This document shows positions 1-10,402 of a DNA stretch of 64,000 bases, in pieces. Source of the DNA: Sphingobacteriales bacterium. GTDB lineage: Bacteria > Bacteroidota > Bacteroidia > Sphingobacteriales > Sphingobacteriaceae. The notes beneath the pieces were generated by a model. It was not told where the DNA came from. It saw nothing but the letters and a program-made list of their open reading frames with translations, and did not search any database. Position numbers and translations under genes: made by a program. The DNA lies in contig RDYW01000036.1 in NCBI GenBank assembly GCA_004293485.1, positions 24,793 through 88,792 on the forward strand, read 5' to 3'. Every line of letters begins with the position of its first letter. Within the stretch, counting starts at the first letter, position 1.

Positions 1-1
1 C

Positions 2-202
2 GATGCCAATGAAGCCCAAAAAGCTATATCTGATGAAGTATATTATATTGTTTCTGATAAATGTACTGAGTGTGTAGGCTTTCATGACGAACCTCAGTGC
101 GCAGCCGTATGCCCTGTAGATTGTTGTGTAGATGATGAAGATATTAGAGAAACCGAAGAACAACTATTGGCCAAAAAAGAGTGGTTACACCAAGAGGGTT
201 AA
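2..202 (+). CDS. 4Fe-4S dicluster-type ferredoxin, C-terminal fragment (truncated by window start)
   Basis: Open frame from position 2 to TAA at 200-202: ...SDKCTECVGFHDEPQCAAVCPVDCCVDDEDIRETEEQLLAKKEWLHQEG*; CxxC...CxxxCP ferredoxin motif. Confidence 0.8.
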   Translation, partial: DANEAQKAISDEVYYIVSDKCTECVGFHDEPQCAAVCPVDCCVDDEDIRETEEQLLAKKEWLHQEG

Positions 203-277
203 TTTTTTCACACTATATCTCTGTTTTTGTTTAAGGGTGGTTACCTTAGTTTTTTGTATACGCTAAAAAAGGCATAT

Positions 278-691
278 CTACAAAAAACTTTTTAGCCCCA
301 GTTCGTAGCTTTGTAAACCAAAACCAGTAATTATACCTTTACAATTTTTGGCCATCATACTGTGGTGCCTATACTCTTCTCGGGCATACACGTTTGATAT
401 ATGTACTTCAATTACAGGTGTTTTAATGGCCGCAATAGCATCTGCAATGGCTACAGAGGTGTGGGTGTATGCGCCCGCATTCATCACAATACCATCAAAC
501 GTAAAACCAACTTGGTGCAATTGGTTAATAATTTCGCCTTCTACATTACTTTGAAAATAATGTAATGTAATGCCATGATATTTGGCTTTTAGTTCTTCGA
601 AAAAAGATTCGAAACCTTCGCTTCCGTAAATGCCGGGCTCACGCCTGCCTAGTAAGTTTAAGTTTGGGCCGTTTATTATTTGTATTTTCAT
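278..691 (-). CDS. aroQ: Type II 3-dehydroquinate dehydratase
   Basis: MKIQIINGPNLNLLGRREPGIYG...FQSNVEGEIINQLHQ...MNAGAYTHTSVAIADAI...EVHISNVYAREEYRHHS; diagnostic type II DHQase motifs. Confidence 0.95.
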   Translation of the reverse strand: MKIQIINGPNLNLLGRREPGIYGSEGFESFFEELKAKYHGITLHYFQSNVEGEIINQLHQVGFTFDGIVMNAGAYTHTSVAIADAIAAIKTPVIEVHISNVYAREEYRHHSMMAKNCKGIITGFGLQSYELGLKSFL

Positions 692-876
692 GTGATTAAA
701 TTTTTTAAATTCATTAATTTTTTTAGATGTAAATAGAATTTAGTTTGTTTAACACATTATTGATGCACTAAATTGTTACAAATAAATATATAAAAGAAAT
801 TTTGGAAGGATTAACTAGGATATACTCTTATGTAAATCAAAAATCCTATATCAGTAATCAAATATTTTCTCTACCC

Positions 877-1824
877 TTATTTCTTCCCTCCAAATACTGA
901 AAAATGTACATATCGCTTTGGATTAGCCTTTACATCTATTAATAATTTATCCAAACTGCTTGATGAATTTTTAAGGTTATTGTACAAGGCATCATCATTT
1001 AATAATAAACCAATTGAACCCTTACCTGTATTTATTTTATTTATAGCGGCATACAAATCGGCTACGGCTTTATTGGCATTATCTACTGTTTGTTTAAAAT
1101 TAGCTTGTGCCACCTCGGTAGTTACGTTATCTAGGTTATTTAAAATGGAGGTAATTTGCTTATTGTTGTTTTTAAAATTACCCGAAATAGACTCTACATT
1201 GGCCAAAATTGCATCTAATCTTACCGCTTCGGTACCTACAATATTATCTACTTTTTTGCTGGTAGCTTCTAAGTTTTGCAGGGTTTGGGCAATACTGTTA
1301 AAACTTTTATCTACATTTTTTTGAAAATTAGGGTTTAAAATATTGTTTACCGCTTGCAACACCGAATCCAATCTATCAACAATTAATTCGGCTTTTTTTT
1401 GTAATGGTTGTACTTTATCCATCAAGTTTTGCTTTACTTTTGCGCTTAGCGTATCGCCATCGATGGCTAAAGTAGGGCTGTTTCCTAAGTCAAATACAAT
1501 GGCTTTGCTGCCCAGTAAATCGGTACTTTCGAGCCTTGCTACGGTGTTTTTGGGTACTTTATACTCGGGGTTAACCATAAATTGTACCAATATTTGCCCG
1601 TTAGGCAAAAGGGTTAAATCTGATACTCTACCTATTTGATAGCCATTTACCAGTACAGGTTTTGATTTGGCTAGGCCATCTACTTTATCGTATTTGGCAT
1701 AAAATTCGTTTTGGCTACTAAAAATATCGTTACCTTTTAAAAAATTATATCCTATAATAAATAAGGCAATAGCAAGGGCAGCTAGTATGCCAACTTTGGT
1801 TTCGTTAGAAATTTTAAACATCAT
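877..1824 (-). CDS. MlaD/MCE-domain lipid transport protein
   Basis: N-terminal TM helix then MCE domain (FYAKYDKVDGLAKSKPVLVNGYQIGRVSDLTLLPNG...VPKNTVARLESTDLLGSKAIVFDLG) and coiled-coil tail. Confidence 0.88.
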   Translation of the reverse strand: MMFKISNETKVGILAALAIALFIIGYNFLKGNDIFSSQNEFYAKYDKVDGLAKSKPVLVNGYQIGRVSDLTLLPNGQILVQFMVNPEYKVPKNTVARLESTDLLGSKAIVFDLGNSPTLAIDGDTLSAKVKQNLMDKVQPLQKKAELIVDRLDSVLQAVNNILNPNFQKNVDKSFNSIAQTLQNLEATSKKVDNIVGTEAVRLDAILANVESISGNFKNNNKQITSILNNLDNVTTEVAQANFKQTVDNANKAVADLYAAINKINTGKGSIGLLLNDDALYNNLKNSSSSLDKLLIDVKANPKRYVHFSVFGGKK

Positions 1825-1838
1825 TTATATGGCTATTA

Positions 1839-2717
1839 TTATAATTCGATTTGTTTTTTGTAAGCTATGATTGCCGATACCAAGTTATCTACTATTTCGG
1901 CTTGCCCAGCATCAGAGTTTATAAATTCTTCTTCTTCGGGGTTGCTTATAAAGCCTATTTCGGTAAGTATAGCAGGCATACCCGCCCGTTGCAGTACGGC
2001 CAGTCCTTTTTCTTGCACACCTCGGTTAATGCGCCCGCTTTTAACATATTCATCTTGCACAAGCGATGCTAGCTTAATACTTTGGTCTCTAAAAGCGTTT
2101 TTCATTAGCGAAAACACGATGTAGCTTTCGGGGTCTTTAGGGTCAAACCCTTCATAGTTTTTTTTGTAATCTTTTTCTAGTAATATCGAAGCGTTTTCAC
2201 GTATGGCGGCATCTTGTTCGCTCATCCTACCAAAACCGGCTACAAATGTTTCGGTGCCACGTGTTACGGGGTTGGGTATACTTCGGTAGCCATAAACAGG
2301 CTTGCCACTATCGGTATATTTTATAACGTAGCGTTGCCTTACCAAAGGCATCGAATTACAATGTATGGATATAAATAAATCGGCTTTTTCTTTATTGGCT
2401 ATGCCTATGCGTTCGTATAATTTTACAAAAACATCGGTTTGGCGGGTAAATACTACCTTTACGTTAGGGATACGTTCTTCTATTGATTTTCCTAATTTTA
2501 ATGCTACCGATAGGGCTACGTTTTTTTCTTTGGATATTGCCCCATGCGTGGCACCATCTTGCCCGCCATGGCCAGCATCAATTACTATCACTTTAATTTT
2601 GTTTCCCTCTGTTTTTATTTCCCTTGGTGGGATAATAGTATACGATGTTAAGCCAATACTAATAAGTAATAAAACAGATAAGCCAATTATAAACCTTTTT
2701 GATGTGGTAATTTTCAT
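1839..2717 (-). CDS. N-acetylmuramoyl-L-alanine amidase (Amidase_3)
   Basis: VIVIDAGHGGQDGATHG...SVALKLGKSIEERIPNVKVVFTRQTDVFVKLYERIGIANKEKADLFISIHCNS...AGMPAILTEIGFISNPEEE. Confidence 0.93.
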   Translation of the reverse strand: MKITTSKRFIIGLSVLLLISIGLTSYTIIPPREIKTEGNKIKVIVIDAGHGGQDGATHGAISKEKNVALSVALKLGKSIEERIPNVKVVFTRQTDVFVKLYERIGIANKEKADLFISIHCNSMPLVRQRYVIKYTDSGKPVYGYRSIPNPVTRGTETFVAGFGRMSEQDAAIRENASILLEKDYKKNYEGFDPKDPESYIVFSLMKNAFRDQSIKLASLVQDEYVKSGRINRGVQEKGLAVLQRAGMPAILTEIGFISNPEEEEFINSDAGQAEIVDNLVSAIIAYKKQIEL

Positions 2718-2769
2718 TAATTTTGTACGTTTTTGGTTCTGTTAGCAAAAATACTATTCTTATTTAGAT

Positions 2770-5421
2770 TTGAAATTTAACAAATTATTTTTTATTTATT
2801 GTGTGTTGCTTTTTATTGCCGTTGCAATTTCGGCAGATGCATACGCTCAACAAAAAAAAACTAAAACAATTTCGGTAAAACCTATTACCAAAAATATTAA
2901 AGATACGGTACTAACAGATACTTTAGTAAAAAAATCTAAAAAATCAGATATAGATGACGAAATAACTATAACCGCCGAAGATTCGATACTTTACAAAAAC
3001 AATGTAATGTATGTGTATAAAAAAGGAAGGGTAGTTTACGGCGAAAAACAAATTGATGCTGGCTATATTACGCTAAACCAAAACTCCAAAACTGTATTTG
3101 CCAAGGGTACGGTTGATAGCCTAGGCAAGTTTTCGGGCTTACCCATTATTAAAGACCCCAAGGATGGGATGCTTACCGCCGATTCGCTTTTGTATAATTT
3201 TAACACCTCGCGAGGCAAAATTTTTCAGGTATATACCGAGCAGCAAGGCGGCTTTATTACAGGAGGCACTATTAAAAAACAAAAAAACAGCGAAGTACAT
3301 TTAAAAAAAGTAATTTACAGCTCGTGTAATTTGCCTAGCCCACACCAGCATTTTGGCATTATTATTACCAAAGGTATAGCTACCGAAAAGCAAATTATTA
3401 CCGGGCCAGCATACTTAATGATTGAAGGCGTACCCTTACCATTTGTGCTGCCATTTGGCTTTTTTCCTAAGCCCGATAAACGCTCGTCGGGTATCATATT
3501 GCCACAGTTTGGTGAGGATGCTACCTTAGGTTTTTTCCTTCGCGATTTTGGTTATTATTTAGGCTTTAATGATTATTGGGATTTAACCTTAAAAGGCGGC
3601 GTTTATACCAAAAGCTCGTACGAGGCTAATGCACAAAGCAGTTATACCAAACGGTATAAATACAATGGCAATGTTTTTTTAAGCTATTCGAGCAAGCGTT
3701 TTGGTATCGAAGGTACGGCAGGGTATAAACCAGCGCAGGATTTTAGCATCCGATGGTCGCACTCGCAAAACCCCAATGCGCACCCAGGCACAAGTTTTAG
3801 TGCTTCGGTAAATGCGGCTACGGCTACTAATTTTCGTAATAATGCCACCGGAAACATTAATATTACCCAAATAACACAAAACAACTTACAATCAAGCATT
3901 GCGTATAGTAAAACTTTTGCCAATAGCCCTTTTAGTTTAAGCAGTAGCTTTAGCCATAGCCAAGAAATTTCTCGCCGGCAAATTAGTTTAGGCTTACCCA
4001 ATTTAAACTTTAACATGACGACCCTAAACCCCCTAGATAATAAAGATAGAACTGGCGCTCAAAAATGGTACCAGCGCATAGCTATTGGTTATAACATGAA
4101 TGCCAATAACCAGCTTAATATAGCCGATTCTTTACTGTTTACAAAAAAGGCTATATCACAAATTAGAAACGGGGTCGAACACGTTATACCCATCACATTA
4201 TCATCCACTGTATTAAAGTTTTTTCAAATAAGTCAAAGTGTAAACTACTCCGAAAAATGGTATTTTCAAACCATACGCAAAGGATTTTTAACCCGCCCCA
4301 CCAATACTGGTTTAAAAGATTCATCAACGCTTGATACTATTGCTGGCTTTAGGCGAGCATCCGAATATAGGGTAAGCACCAGTGTATCTACCAAATTTTA
4401 TGGGATGGTAAACTTTAAAAAAGGCAAACTAATGGCCATTAGGCATGTGGTTACGCCCAATGTTGGCTTGGCTTACACCCCCGATTTTGGTGCAGCAAAA
4501 TACGGTTACTACCAAAGTGTACAAGTAAACCAACGAGGCGACCAACAAAAATATTCGATTTTCGAAAACAGCATGTACGGAGGCCCAGGCATAGGCAGGC
4601 AAGCAGGCATTTCGTTTGGTGTAGATAATACCATCGAATTAAAAGTACGCAACTCCAAAGACACCACAGGCAAAGAGGCCACCAAAAAAATTCCTGTTAT
4701 ACAAGGTTTATCTATAAGTGGATTTTACAATTTAGCTGCCGATAGCTTTAAGCTGTCAAGATCTTTAGCCTTTAGTGGGCGTACTTTTTTTACTGAAAAA
4801 ATAGGGTTAAATTTTGGAGGAAGTTTAGACCCCTACATCTTTCAAAAACAAGAAATTAATGGCAGGGTGGTTGGTAAAAGTATCGATAGATATACCTGGC
4901 TTGATGGCAAGTTTCCTGCCCTCACTAGCTTTAATTTCTCGTTCGATTATAAGTTTAACTCCGAAGGGCAAAACAAAAAAACCAATAACCCGCCCAATCC
5001 TAATAACACAGGCTTATTTGATAAAGTAAGCCCCGAGCAAGCCCAGCTACTAAGGCAAATGAGTGCTAACGAAAACGCATTTGTTGATTTTAAAATACCT
5101 TGGAGCCTTTATATGCAGTATGGTTTTAATTATCAAAACAACCGAAACAACCAAAACATTGTACAAACATTGGGCTTTAGTGGCGATTTTAGCTTAACCC
5201 CTAAGTGGAAAGTAAGCTTTAATTCGGGTTACGATTTCGAGCTTAAAAAAATGAGCTTTACATCGTTTTCTATCAACCGCGATTTGCACTGCTGGGATTT
5301 GGCTATACAATGGGTTCCCTTTGGCCTTTTCCAAAGTTATAGTATCGATTTAAGGGTGCGCTCTTCCATTTTACAAGATTTAAAACTAAGCAAACGAAGA
5401 AATTTTTATGATGCAAGATAA
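2770..5421 (+). CDS. LptD-like LPS assembly outer-membrane protein (OstA/LptD family)
   Basis: 883 aa with signal peptide; OstA-like N-terminus (YKNNVMYVYKKGRVVYGEKQIDAGYITLNQNSKTVFAKGTVD) and PAYLMIEGVPLPFVLPFGFFPKPDKRSSGIILPQFGE followed by a beta-rich barrel; TTG start. Confidence 0.85.
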   Translation: MKFNKLFFIYCVLLFIAVAISADAYAQQKKTKTISVKPITKNIKDTVLTDTLVKKSKKSDIDDEITITAEDSILYKNNVMYVYKKGRVVYGEKQIDAGYITLNQNSKTVFAKGTVDSLGKFSGLPIIKDPKDGMLTADSLLYNFNTSRGKIFQVYTEQQGGFITGGTIKKQKNSEVHLKKVIYSSCNLPSPHQHFGIIITKGIATEKQIITGPAYLMIEGVPLPFVLPFGFFPKPDKRSSGIILPQFGEDATLGFFLRDFGYYLGFNDYWDLTLKGGVYTKSSYEANAQSSYTKRYKYNGNVFLSYSSKRFGIEGTAGYKPAQDFSIRWSHSQNPNAHPGTSFSASVNAATATNFRNNATGNINITQITQNNLQSSIAYSKTFANSPFSLSSSFSHSQEISRRQISLGLPNLNFNMTTLNPLDNKDRTGAQKWYQRIAIGYNMNANNQLNIADSLLFTKKAISQIRNGVEHVIPITLSSTVLKFFQISQSVNYSEKWYFQTIRKGFLTRPTNTGLKDSSTLDTIAGFRRASEYRVSTSVSTKFYGMVNFKKGKLMAIRHVVTPNVGLAYTPDFGAAKYGYYQSVQVNQRGDQQKYSIFENSMYGGPGIGRQAGISFGVDNTIELKVRNSKDTTGKEATKKIPVIQGLSISGFYNLAADSFKLSRSLAFSGRTFFTEKIGLNFGGSLDPYIFQKQEINGRVVGKSIDRYTWLDGKFPALTSFNFSFDYKFNSEGQNKKTNNPPNPNNTGLFDKVSPEQAQLLRQMSANENAFVDFKIPWSLYMQYGFNYQNNRNNQNIVQTLGFSGDFSLTPKWKVSFNSGYDFELKKMSFTSFSINRDLHCWDLAIQWVPFGLFQSYSIDLRVRSSILQDLKLSKRRNFYDAR

Positions 5422-5425
5422 AATA

Positions 5426-6694
5426 ATGGCCGAAATTATTACCATAGGTGATGAGATTTTGATAGGCCAAATTGTAGATACCAACTCGGCTTGGATGGCC
5501 GTAGAGCTAAACAAAACAGGCATCAGCGTAAAGCAAATTACCTCCATTTCGGATGATGAACAGCATATATTGCAAGCTTTCGCCGATGCCGAACAACGGG
5601 CCGATATTATTATTGTAACAGGTGGCCTAGGCCCAACCAAAGATGATATTACCAAAAAAACAATGTACCAGTACTTTGGCGCACAAAGCTGGAAAACAGA
5701 TGAAGAAAGCCTAACCATCATCGAAAAAATATTTGCCAAATACAATGTCCCATTACTCGAAAGCAATAAATTACAAGCCGCTGTACCCAGTAACTGTGAG
5801 GTATTGGTAAACGATTTGGGCACAGCACCAGGCATGCTTTTCCGCAAAAACGGTAAACTATTTATTTCGCTACCTGGCGTGCCTTACGAAATGATAAATT
5901 TAATGGAGCGCAAGGTATTGCCCTTAATAACCCGCGAATTTAAGCTAGGCAATATTGTACACCGCACTATTTTAACCGTAGGCGTAGGCGAATCGTTTTT
6001 GGCCGATAAGCTGGAAAGTATCGAAAACCAATTGCCCCAGCATATTAAATTAGCATACCTCCCCAAACTAGGGCAAGTACGCTTACGCCTAAGCAGTTAT
6101 GGAAACAATGCCGAGCTACTTAAAACCGAAGTAGATAACTATATCGAAAAAATTGTTGCCGCCATACCCGATAATTGGGTTGCCAAAGAAGATATCCCCT
6201 TAGAAAAAGTTATCTTAAATATTATGCAATCCCGAGGGCTTACCCTATCGGTAGCCGAAAGCTGTACAGGTGGTGCCATAAGCCAACTATTTACACAACA
6301 CGCAGGTTGCTCTAACGTGTTTATGGGCGGGGCAATAACATACTCTAACCAGCTTAAAACCAACATATTGAGCGTAAAACCCGAAACCTTAAAAAGCCAT
6401 GGTGCCGTAAGCGAAGCTACTATTAACGAAATGGTTACAGGCGCATTGCTAAACTTTAATACCGATTATGCCATAGCCGTAAGTGGTATAGCCGGGCCCA
6501 ATGGTGGCCAACCCGATAAACCCGTAGGTACCGTGTGGATTGCCGTGGCCAATAAAAACAAAACCATAGGCCAAAAATTTGTTTTTGGCAATAAAAGGCA
6601 ACAAAATATCGAACGATCGGCCGTAAATGCTTTACACCTTTTGTATAAATTATTAAGTATAGAAAATATAAATGAGTTTAATATGCTTAAGTAA
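5426..6694 (+). CDS. cinA: CinA family competence/damage-inducible protein (nicotinamide-nucleotide amidase family)
   Basis: MAEIITIGDEILIGQIVDTNSAWMA...VTGGLGPTKDDIT...SVAESCTGGAISQLFTQHAG...AVSGIAGPNGGQPDKPVGTVW. The ORF track opens at 5408; ATG 5426 gives the canonical N-terminus and lies just after the lptD-like stop. Confidence 0.95.
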   Translation: MAEIITIGDEILIGQIVDTNSAWMAVELNKTGISVKQITSISDDEQHILQAFADAEQRADIIIVTGGLGPTKDDITKKTMYQYFGAQSWKTDEESLTIIEKIFAKYNVPLLESNKLQAAVPSNCEVLVNDLGTAPGMLFRKNGKLFISLPGVPYEMINLMERKVLPLITREFKLGNIVHRTILTVGVGESFLADKLESIENQLPQHIKLAYLPKLGQVRLRLSSYGNNAELLKTEVDNYIEKIVAAIPDNWVAKEDIPLEKVILNIMQSRGLTLSVAESCTGGAISQLFTQHAGCSNVFMGGAITYSNQLKTNILSVKPETLKSHGAVSEATINEMVTGALLNFNTDYAIAVSGIAGPNGGQPDKPVGTVWIAVANKNKTIGQKFVFGNKRQQNIERSAVNALHLLYKLLSIENINEFNMLK

Positions 6695-6982
6695 AAATGA
6701 AATTAACATTGAGGATAGTACATAATTTTTTTAGATACGGTTAATTTAATTATGGTAGAATATTTTAACCAAGCAAATTTACAGCCATTGCGCATCGTTA
6801 CTTACTTAGGTATAATACATTTAGCATAAACACATGATAAACAAAGAATTATTATAAATTAAGCTAAACAGTACATCCACACATAAATAAAAAACATACT
6901 TTAAAAGTATTTTTAAAGTATAAATTAAGTGCGTACAATAACCTTCATTAAAAAAAAATATTTTAAAAATCATTAATTTTTG

Positions 6983-6990
6983 TAATTTTG
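6983..6990 (+). promoter_or_regulatory. Bacteroidetes -7 promoter element (TAnnTTTG) upstream of the yceD-like/rpmF/plsX cluster
   Basis: TAATTTTG at 6983-6990, 18 bp upstream of the ATG at 7009. Confidence 0.45.
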
Positions 6991-7008
6991 CAAGCTTAAA
7001 TATAGGTA

Positions 7009-7542
7009 ATGAAACCTTTAAAATTGTTTTTATTGCCTTTTACAGGTTTAAAATTAGGCAACCATCAGTTTGAATACAAAATTGATAACACCTTTTTTGA
7101 AGCTTTTGAATATTCAATAGCTAAAACGGGTGATTGCAACATTTTATTAAATTTAGAAAAGCAAGAAACAATGCTTATTCTAGATTTTAATGTTGAAGGA
7201 AATGTTTTTTTAACTTGCGACAAATGCTTAGGGAATTACCCACAAGCAATTAGTGCTAAAGATAGGCTGATAGTTAAATTTTCTCACGAAGATTTATCGA
7301 ACAGTACCGATGAAGTAGTAGTGTTAAGTAAAAACGAAAGCGAGTTTGATATTTCGTTTTTTATTTACGAAATAATAAATTTGGCAATACCTTACGTTAG
7401 CGTATGCGAAAATCCAGGAAAACTTGCCTTTTGCGATATTGAAGTTTTAAATAAAATACAAACATTATCGGCTAATAAAGAGCCTGCAAACGATACAACA
7501 AACTCTCCATGGGAGATATTAAAAAACATTAAAAACAATTAA
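7009..7542 (+). CDS. YceD/DUF177 family protein
   Basis: CxxC-containing (FLTCDKCLGNY) ~177-aa protein immediately upstream of rpmF, the classic YceD-rpmF arrangement. Confidence 0.88.
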   Translation: MKPLKLFLLPFTGLKLGNHQFEYKIDNTFFEAFEYSIAKTGDCNILLNLEKQETMLILDFNVEGNVFLTCDKCLGNYPQAISAKDRLIVKFSHEDLSNSTDEVVVLSKNESEFDISFFIYEIINLAIPYVSVCENPGKLAFCDIEVLNKIQTLSANKEPANDTTNSPWEILKNIKNN

Positions 7543-7554
7543 TAATTAGAAATT

Positions 7555-7746
7555 ATGGCTCATCCAAAGAGAAAAATATCCAAATCGCGTAGAGACAAAA
7601 GAAGAACACATTACAAAGCGGTAGCTCCATCATTATGGACGTGTAAAGAAACAGGTGCCGTACATTTACCTCACCGAGCGTATAATGTTGATGGTAACTT
7701 ATATTTTAAAGGTAAGTTGCTTATCGAAAACACCAAAATAGCTTAA
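7555..7746 (+). CDS. rpmF: 50S ribosomal protein L32
   Basis: [54 protein letters not shown]. Confidence 0.97.
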   Translation: MAHPKRKISKSRRDKRRTHYKAVAPSLWTCKETGAVHLPHRAYNVDGNLYFKGKLLIENTKIA

Positions 7747-7843
7747 TTTATTTTTATAAAAAAATGAATAGTTTGTACATAAAATCAAAAACTAAAAAAA
7801 TGTACAAGCAATGTTTATGCCTTATTAAAAGCGTATTTTTTAA

Positions 7844-8788
7844 ATGAAAATTGGCTTAGATATAATGGGTGGCGATTATGCCCCCCAAGCTACCATTTTA
7901 GGCGCTATCGAAGCGCATAAGCAGCTCGAAACCAATCAAAACATTGTTTTAATTGGCGATAAAGAGCTTGCTTTACCTATTTTGGAAGCCAATAACTTTA
8001 ATCCTCAACTGTTCGAATTTATACACACCACCGATGTAATTGGTATGGGCGAACATCCCGCAAAGGCAATTTTACAAAAACCTAATGCAAGTATTTCGGT
8101 AGGTTTCCAACTACTTAAAAAAGGTAATATAGATTCGTTTGCCTCTGCTGGCAATACCGGAGCCATGTTGGTTGGAGCAATGTTTAGTGTTAAAGCTATT
8201 CAAGGCGTTATACGCCCCGCCATAGCATCTATTGTACCCAAAATTAAAGGTGGCTGTGGGGTATTGTTAGATGTAGGTGCTAATGCCGATTGTAAACCCG
8301 AAATGTTGTTGCAGTTTGGCGTATTAGGCAGTATTTATGCCAAGCATATTTACCAAGTAGCTACTCCCCAAGTTGGTTTAATGAATATTGGTGAGGAAGA
8401 AGAAAAAGGAAATTTACTAACACAAGCCGCTTTTACACTTTTGCAACAATCGGAAGCTATAAACTTTATGGGCAACCTTGAGGGGCGAGATTTATTTAAT
8501 AGTAAAGCCGATGTGATAGTGTGCGATGGCTTTACGGGTAATGTGGTACTAAAACTTGCCGAATCGTTTTATGTATTAACCTTAAAAAAAGGCTTTAAAG
8601 ACGAATTTTTCGACCGATTTAATTACGAACAATACGGGGGTAGCCCTATACTAGGAGTAAACGCTCCGGTAATTATTGGCCATGGTATTTCTACCCCAGA
8701 AGCCATAAAAAACATGATTTTATCATCCAAAGAAATGGTAAAAACCAAACTTATAGACCAATTTAAAATCGCGTTTAGCGAAAAATAA
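7844..8788 (+). CDS. plsX: Phosphate acyltransferase PlsX
   Basis: MKIGLDIMGGDYAPQATILGAIEA...GNTGAMLVGAM...CDGFTGNVVLKLAES. Confidence 0.96.
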   Translation: MKIGLDIMGGDYAPQATILGAIEAHKQLETNQNIVLIGDKELALPILEANNFNPQLFEFIHTTDVIGMGEHPAKAILQKPNASISVGFQLLKKGNIDSFASAGNTGAMLVGAMFSVKAIQGVIRPAIASIVPKIKGGCGVLLDVGANADCKPEMLLQFGVLGSIYAKHIYQVATPQVGLMNIGEEEEKGNLLTQAAFTLLQQSEAINFMGNLEGRDLFNSKADVIVCDGFTGNVVLKLAESFYVLTLKKGFKDEFFDRFNYEQYGGSPILGVNAPVIIGHGISTPEAIKNMILSSKEMVKTKLIDQFKIAFSEK

Positions 8789-8799
8789 TAGCTAAAAAT

Positions 8800-9789
8800 A
8801 TGACTAAAGTATATGCTGCCATTACCGCAGTAAACGGTTATGTACCCGATTATGTGCTTACCAACCACGAATTAGAAACTATGGTAGAAACCAATGATGA
8901 GTGGATATTATCACGTACGGGCATAAAAGAGCGTAGAATACAAAAAGGCGATGGCTTGGCTACTTCTGATTTGGCAGTTCCTGCCGTACAAGGTTTGTTA
9001 AAAAAACGTGGTATAAATGCCGAAGAAATAGATCTAATTATTTTTTGCACCACCACACCCGATATGTTTTTTCCGGCTACAGCCATAGTACTAGCCAATA
9101 AAATTGGGGCGGTAAACGCTTGGGGTTACGATTTAAATGCCGCCTGCTCGGGCTTTTTATTTGGCTTACAAACAGGTGCTCAGTTTATCGAAGCAGGTAA
9201 ACATAAAAAAGTATTGGTTGTAGGAGGCGATAAAATGTCGTCGATCATTAATTATAACGACCGTACAACTTGTATAATTTTTGGCGATGGCTGTGGCGCA
9301 GCATTGCTAGAGCCCAATACCGAAGGTTTTGGAATAATAGATTCGGTATTAAAATCGGATGGCACTGGTGGCGCCCATTTATACCAAAAAGCTGGCGGTT
9401 CGCTACATCCGCCTACGCACCAAACTATTGATAATAAAGAACATTACTTACACCAAGAAGGGCAGGCGGTATTTAAGTTTGCCGTAACCAATATGGCTAA
9501 TGTTGCCGCCGAAGTAATGGAAAACAATAATTTAGTAGCTGATGATGTTGCTTGGCTAGTACCGCACCAAGCCAACAAACGTATTATTGATGCCACGGCA
9601 AATAGGTGTGGCATAACGCCAAACAAAGTGATGATAAACATTGAAAGGTTTGGCAACACCACCAACGGCACTATACCATTATGCCTGTGGGAGCTAGAGG
9701 GGAAACTAAAAAAAGGCGATAATTTAATTTTGGCGGCTTTTGGCGGAGGCTTTACTTGGGGTGCTATGTACTTAAAATGGGCTTATTAA
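8800..9789 (+). CDS. fabH: Beta-ketoacyl-ACP synthase III
   Basis: TNDEWILSRTGIKERRI, DLNAACSGFLFGL (active-site Cys), VPHQANKRIIDAT, ERFGNTTNGTIPLCLWE. Confidence 0.96.
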   Translation: MTKVYAAITAVNGYVPDYVLTNHELETMVETNDEWILSRTGIKERRIQKGDGLATSDLAVPAVQGLLKKRGINAEEIDLIIFCTTTPDMFFPATAIVLANKIGAVNAWGYDLNAACSGFLFGLQTGAQFIEAGKHKKVLVVGGDKMSSIINYNDRTTCIIFGDGCGAALLEPNTEGFGIIDSVLKSDGTGGAHLYQKAGGSLHPPTHQTIDNKEHYLHQEGQAVFKFAVTNMANVAAEVMENNNLVADDVAWLVPHQANKRIIDATANRCGITPNKVMINIERFGNTTNGTIPLCLWELEGKLKKGDNLILAAFGGGFTWGAMYLKWAY

Positions 9790-9862
9790 TCTACTTTTTT
9801 AATAAATTACTATATTCGCCTAAAACTATCCTTAAAATTTACACAATAAACCAATCATCAAC

Positions 9863-10330
9863 ATGGGAATGGATATAAAACAAATTCAAGATCTGATAAA
9901 GTTTGTAGCTAAATCGGGTGTAAACGAAGTTTCAATAGAAGAAACAGATTTTAAAATCACAATAAAAACCAATCAGGAGCCTACGTATGTAAATGCAACC
10001 GTACCTCAACAGGTTTTACCACAAGCACCGCAGCCTGTATTAGTTACCGCACCCGCAGCAGCAACTAGCAATATTTCTGATGATACTAAACATAAAGCTG
10101 TAAAATCGCCCATGATAGGCACTTTTTACCGCTCGGCAAATCCCGAAAAACCACCTTTTGTAAACGTGGGCGACGAAATTTCCGTTGGGCAAGTGCTTTG
10201 TGTAATTGAAGCAATGAAGTTATTTAACGAAATAGAATCGGAGGTGGTAGGTCGAATAGTTAAAGTATTGGTTGATAACGCATCGCCAGTTGAGTACGAC
10301 CAACCTTTGTTTTTAATAGAAGCCATTTAA
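9863..10330 (+). CDS. accB: Acetyl-CoA carboxylase biotin carboxyl carrier protein
   Basis: C-terminal biotinyl domain with VLCVIEAMKLFNEIESE; Pro/Ala-rich linker. Confidence 0.96.
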   Translation: MGMDIKQIQDLIKFVAKSGVNEVSIEETDFKITIKTNQEPTYVNATVPQQVLPQAPQPVLVTAPAAATSNISDDTKHKAVKSPMIGTFYRSANPEKPPFVNVGDEISVGQVLCVIEAMKLFNEIESEVVGRIVKVLVDNASPVEYDQPLFLIEAI

Positions 10331-10402
10331 ACAATTTTTTGATTTTTATAAATACGTTTAATAGCCATATTTTTCCTTTCAATTAATGTGATACAATAAA
10401 AA

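Noticed and set aside
348-554. Many antisense/overlapping ORFs in the six-frame track (e.g. 348-554, 980-1324, 3684-4016, 5386-5847, 19409-19894, 33419-33808)
   Set aside because: They lie opposite well-supported genes, have low-complexity or Ser/Leu-rich composition typical of antisense frames, and show no recognisable domain.
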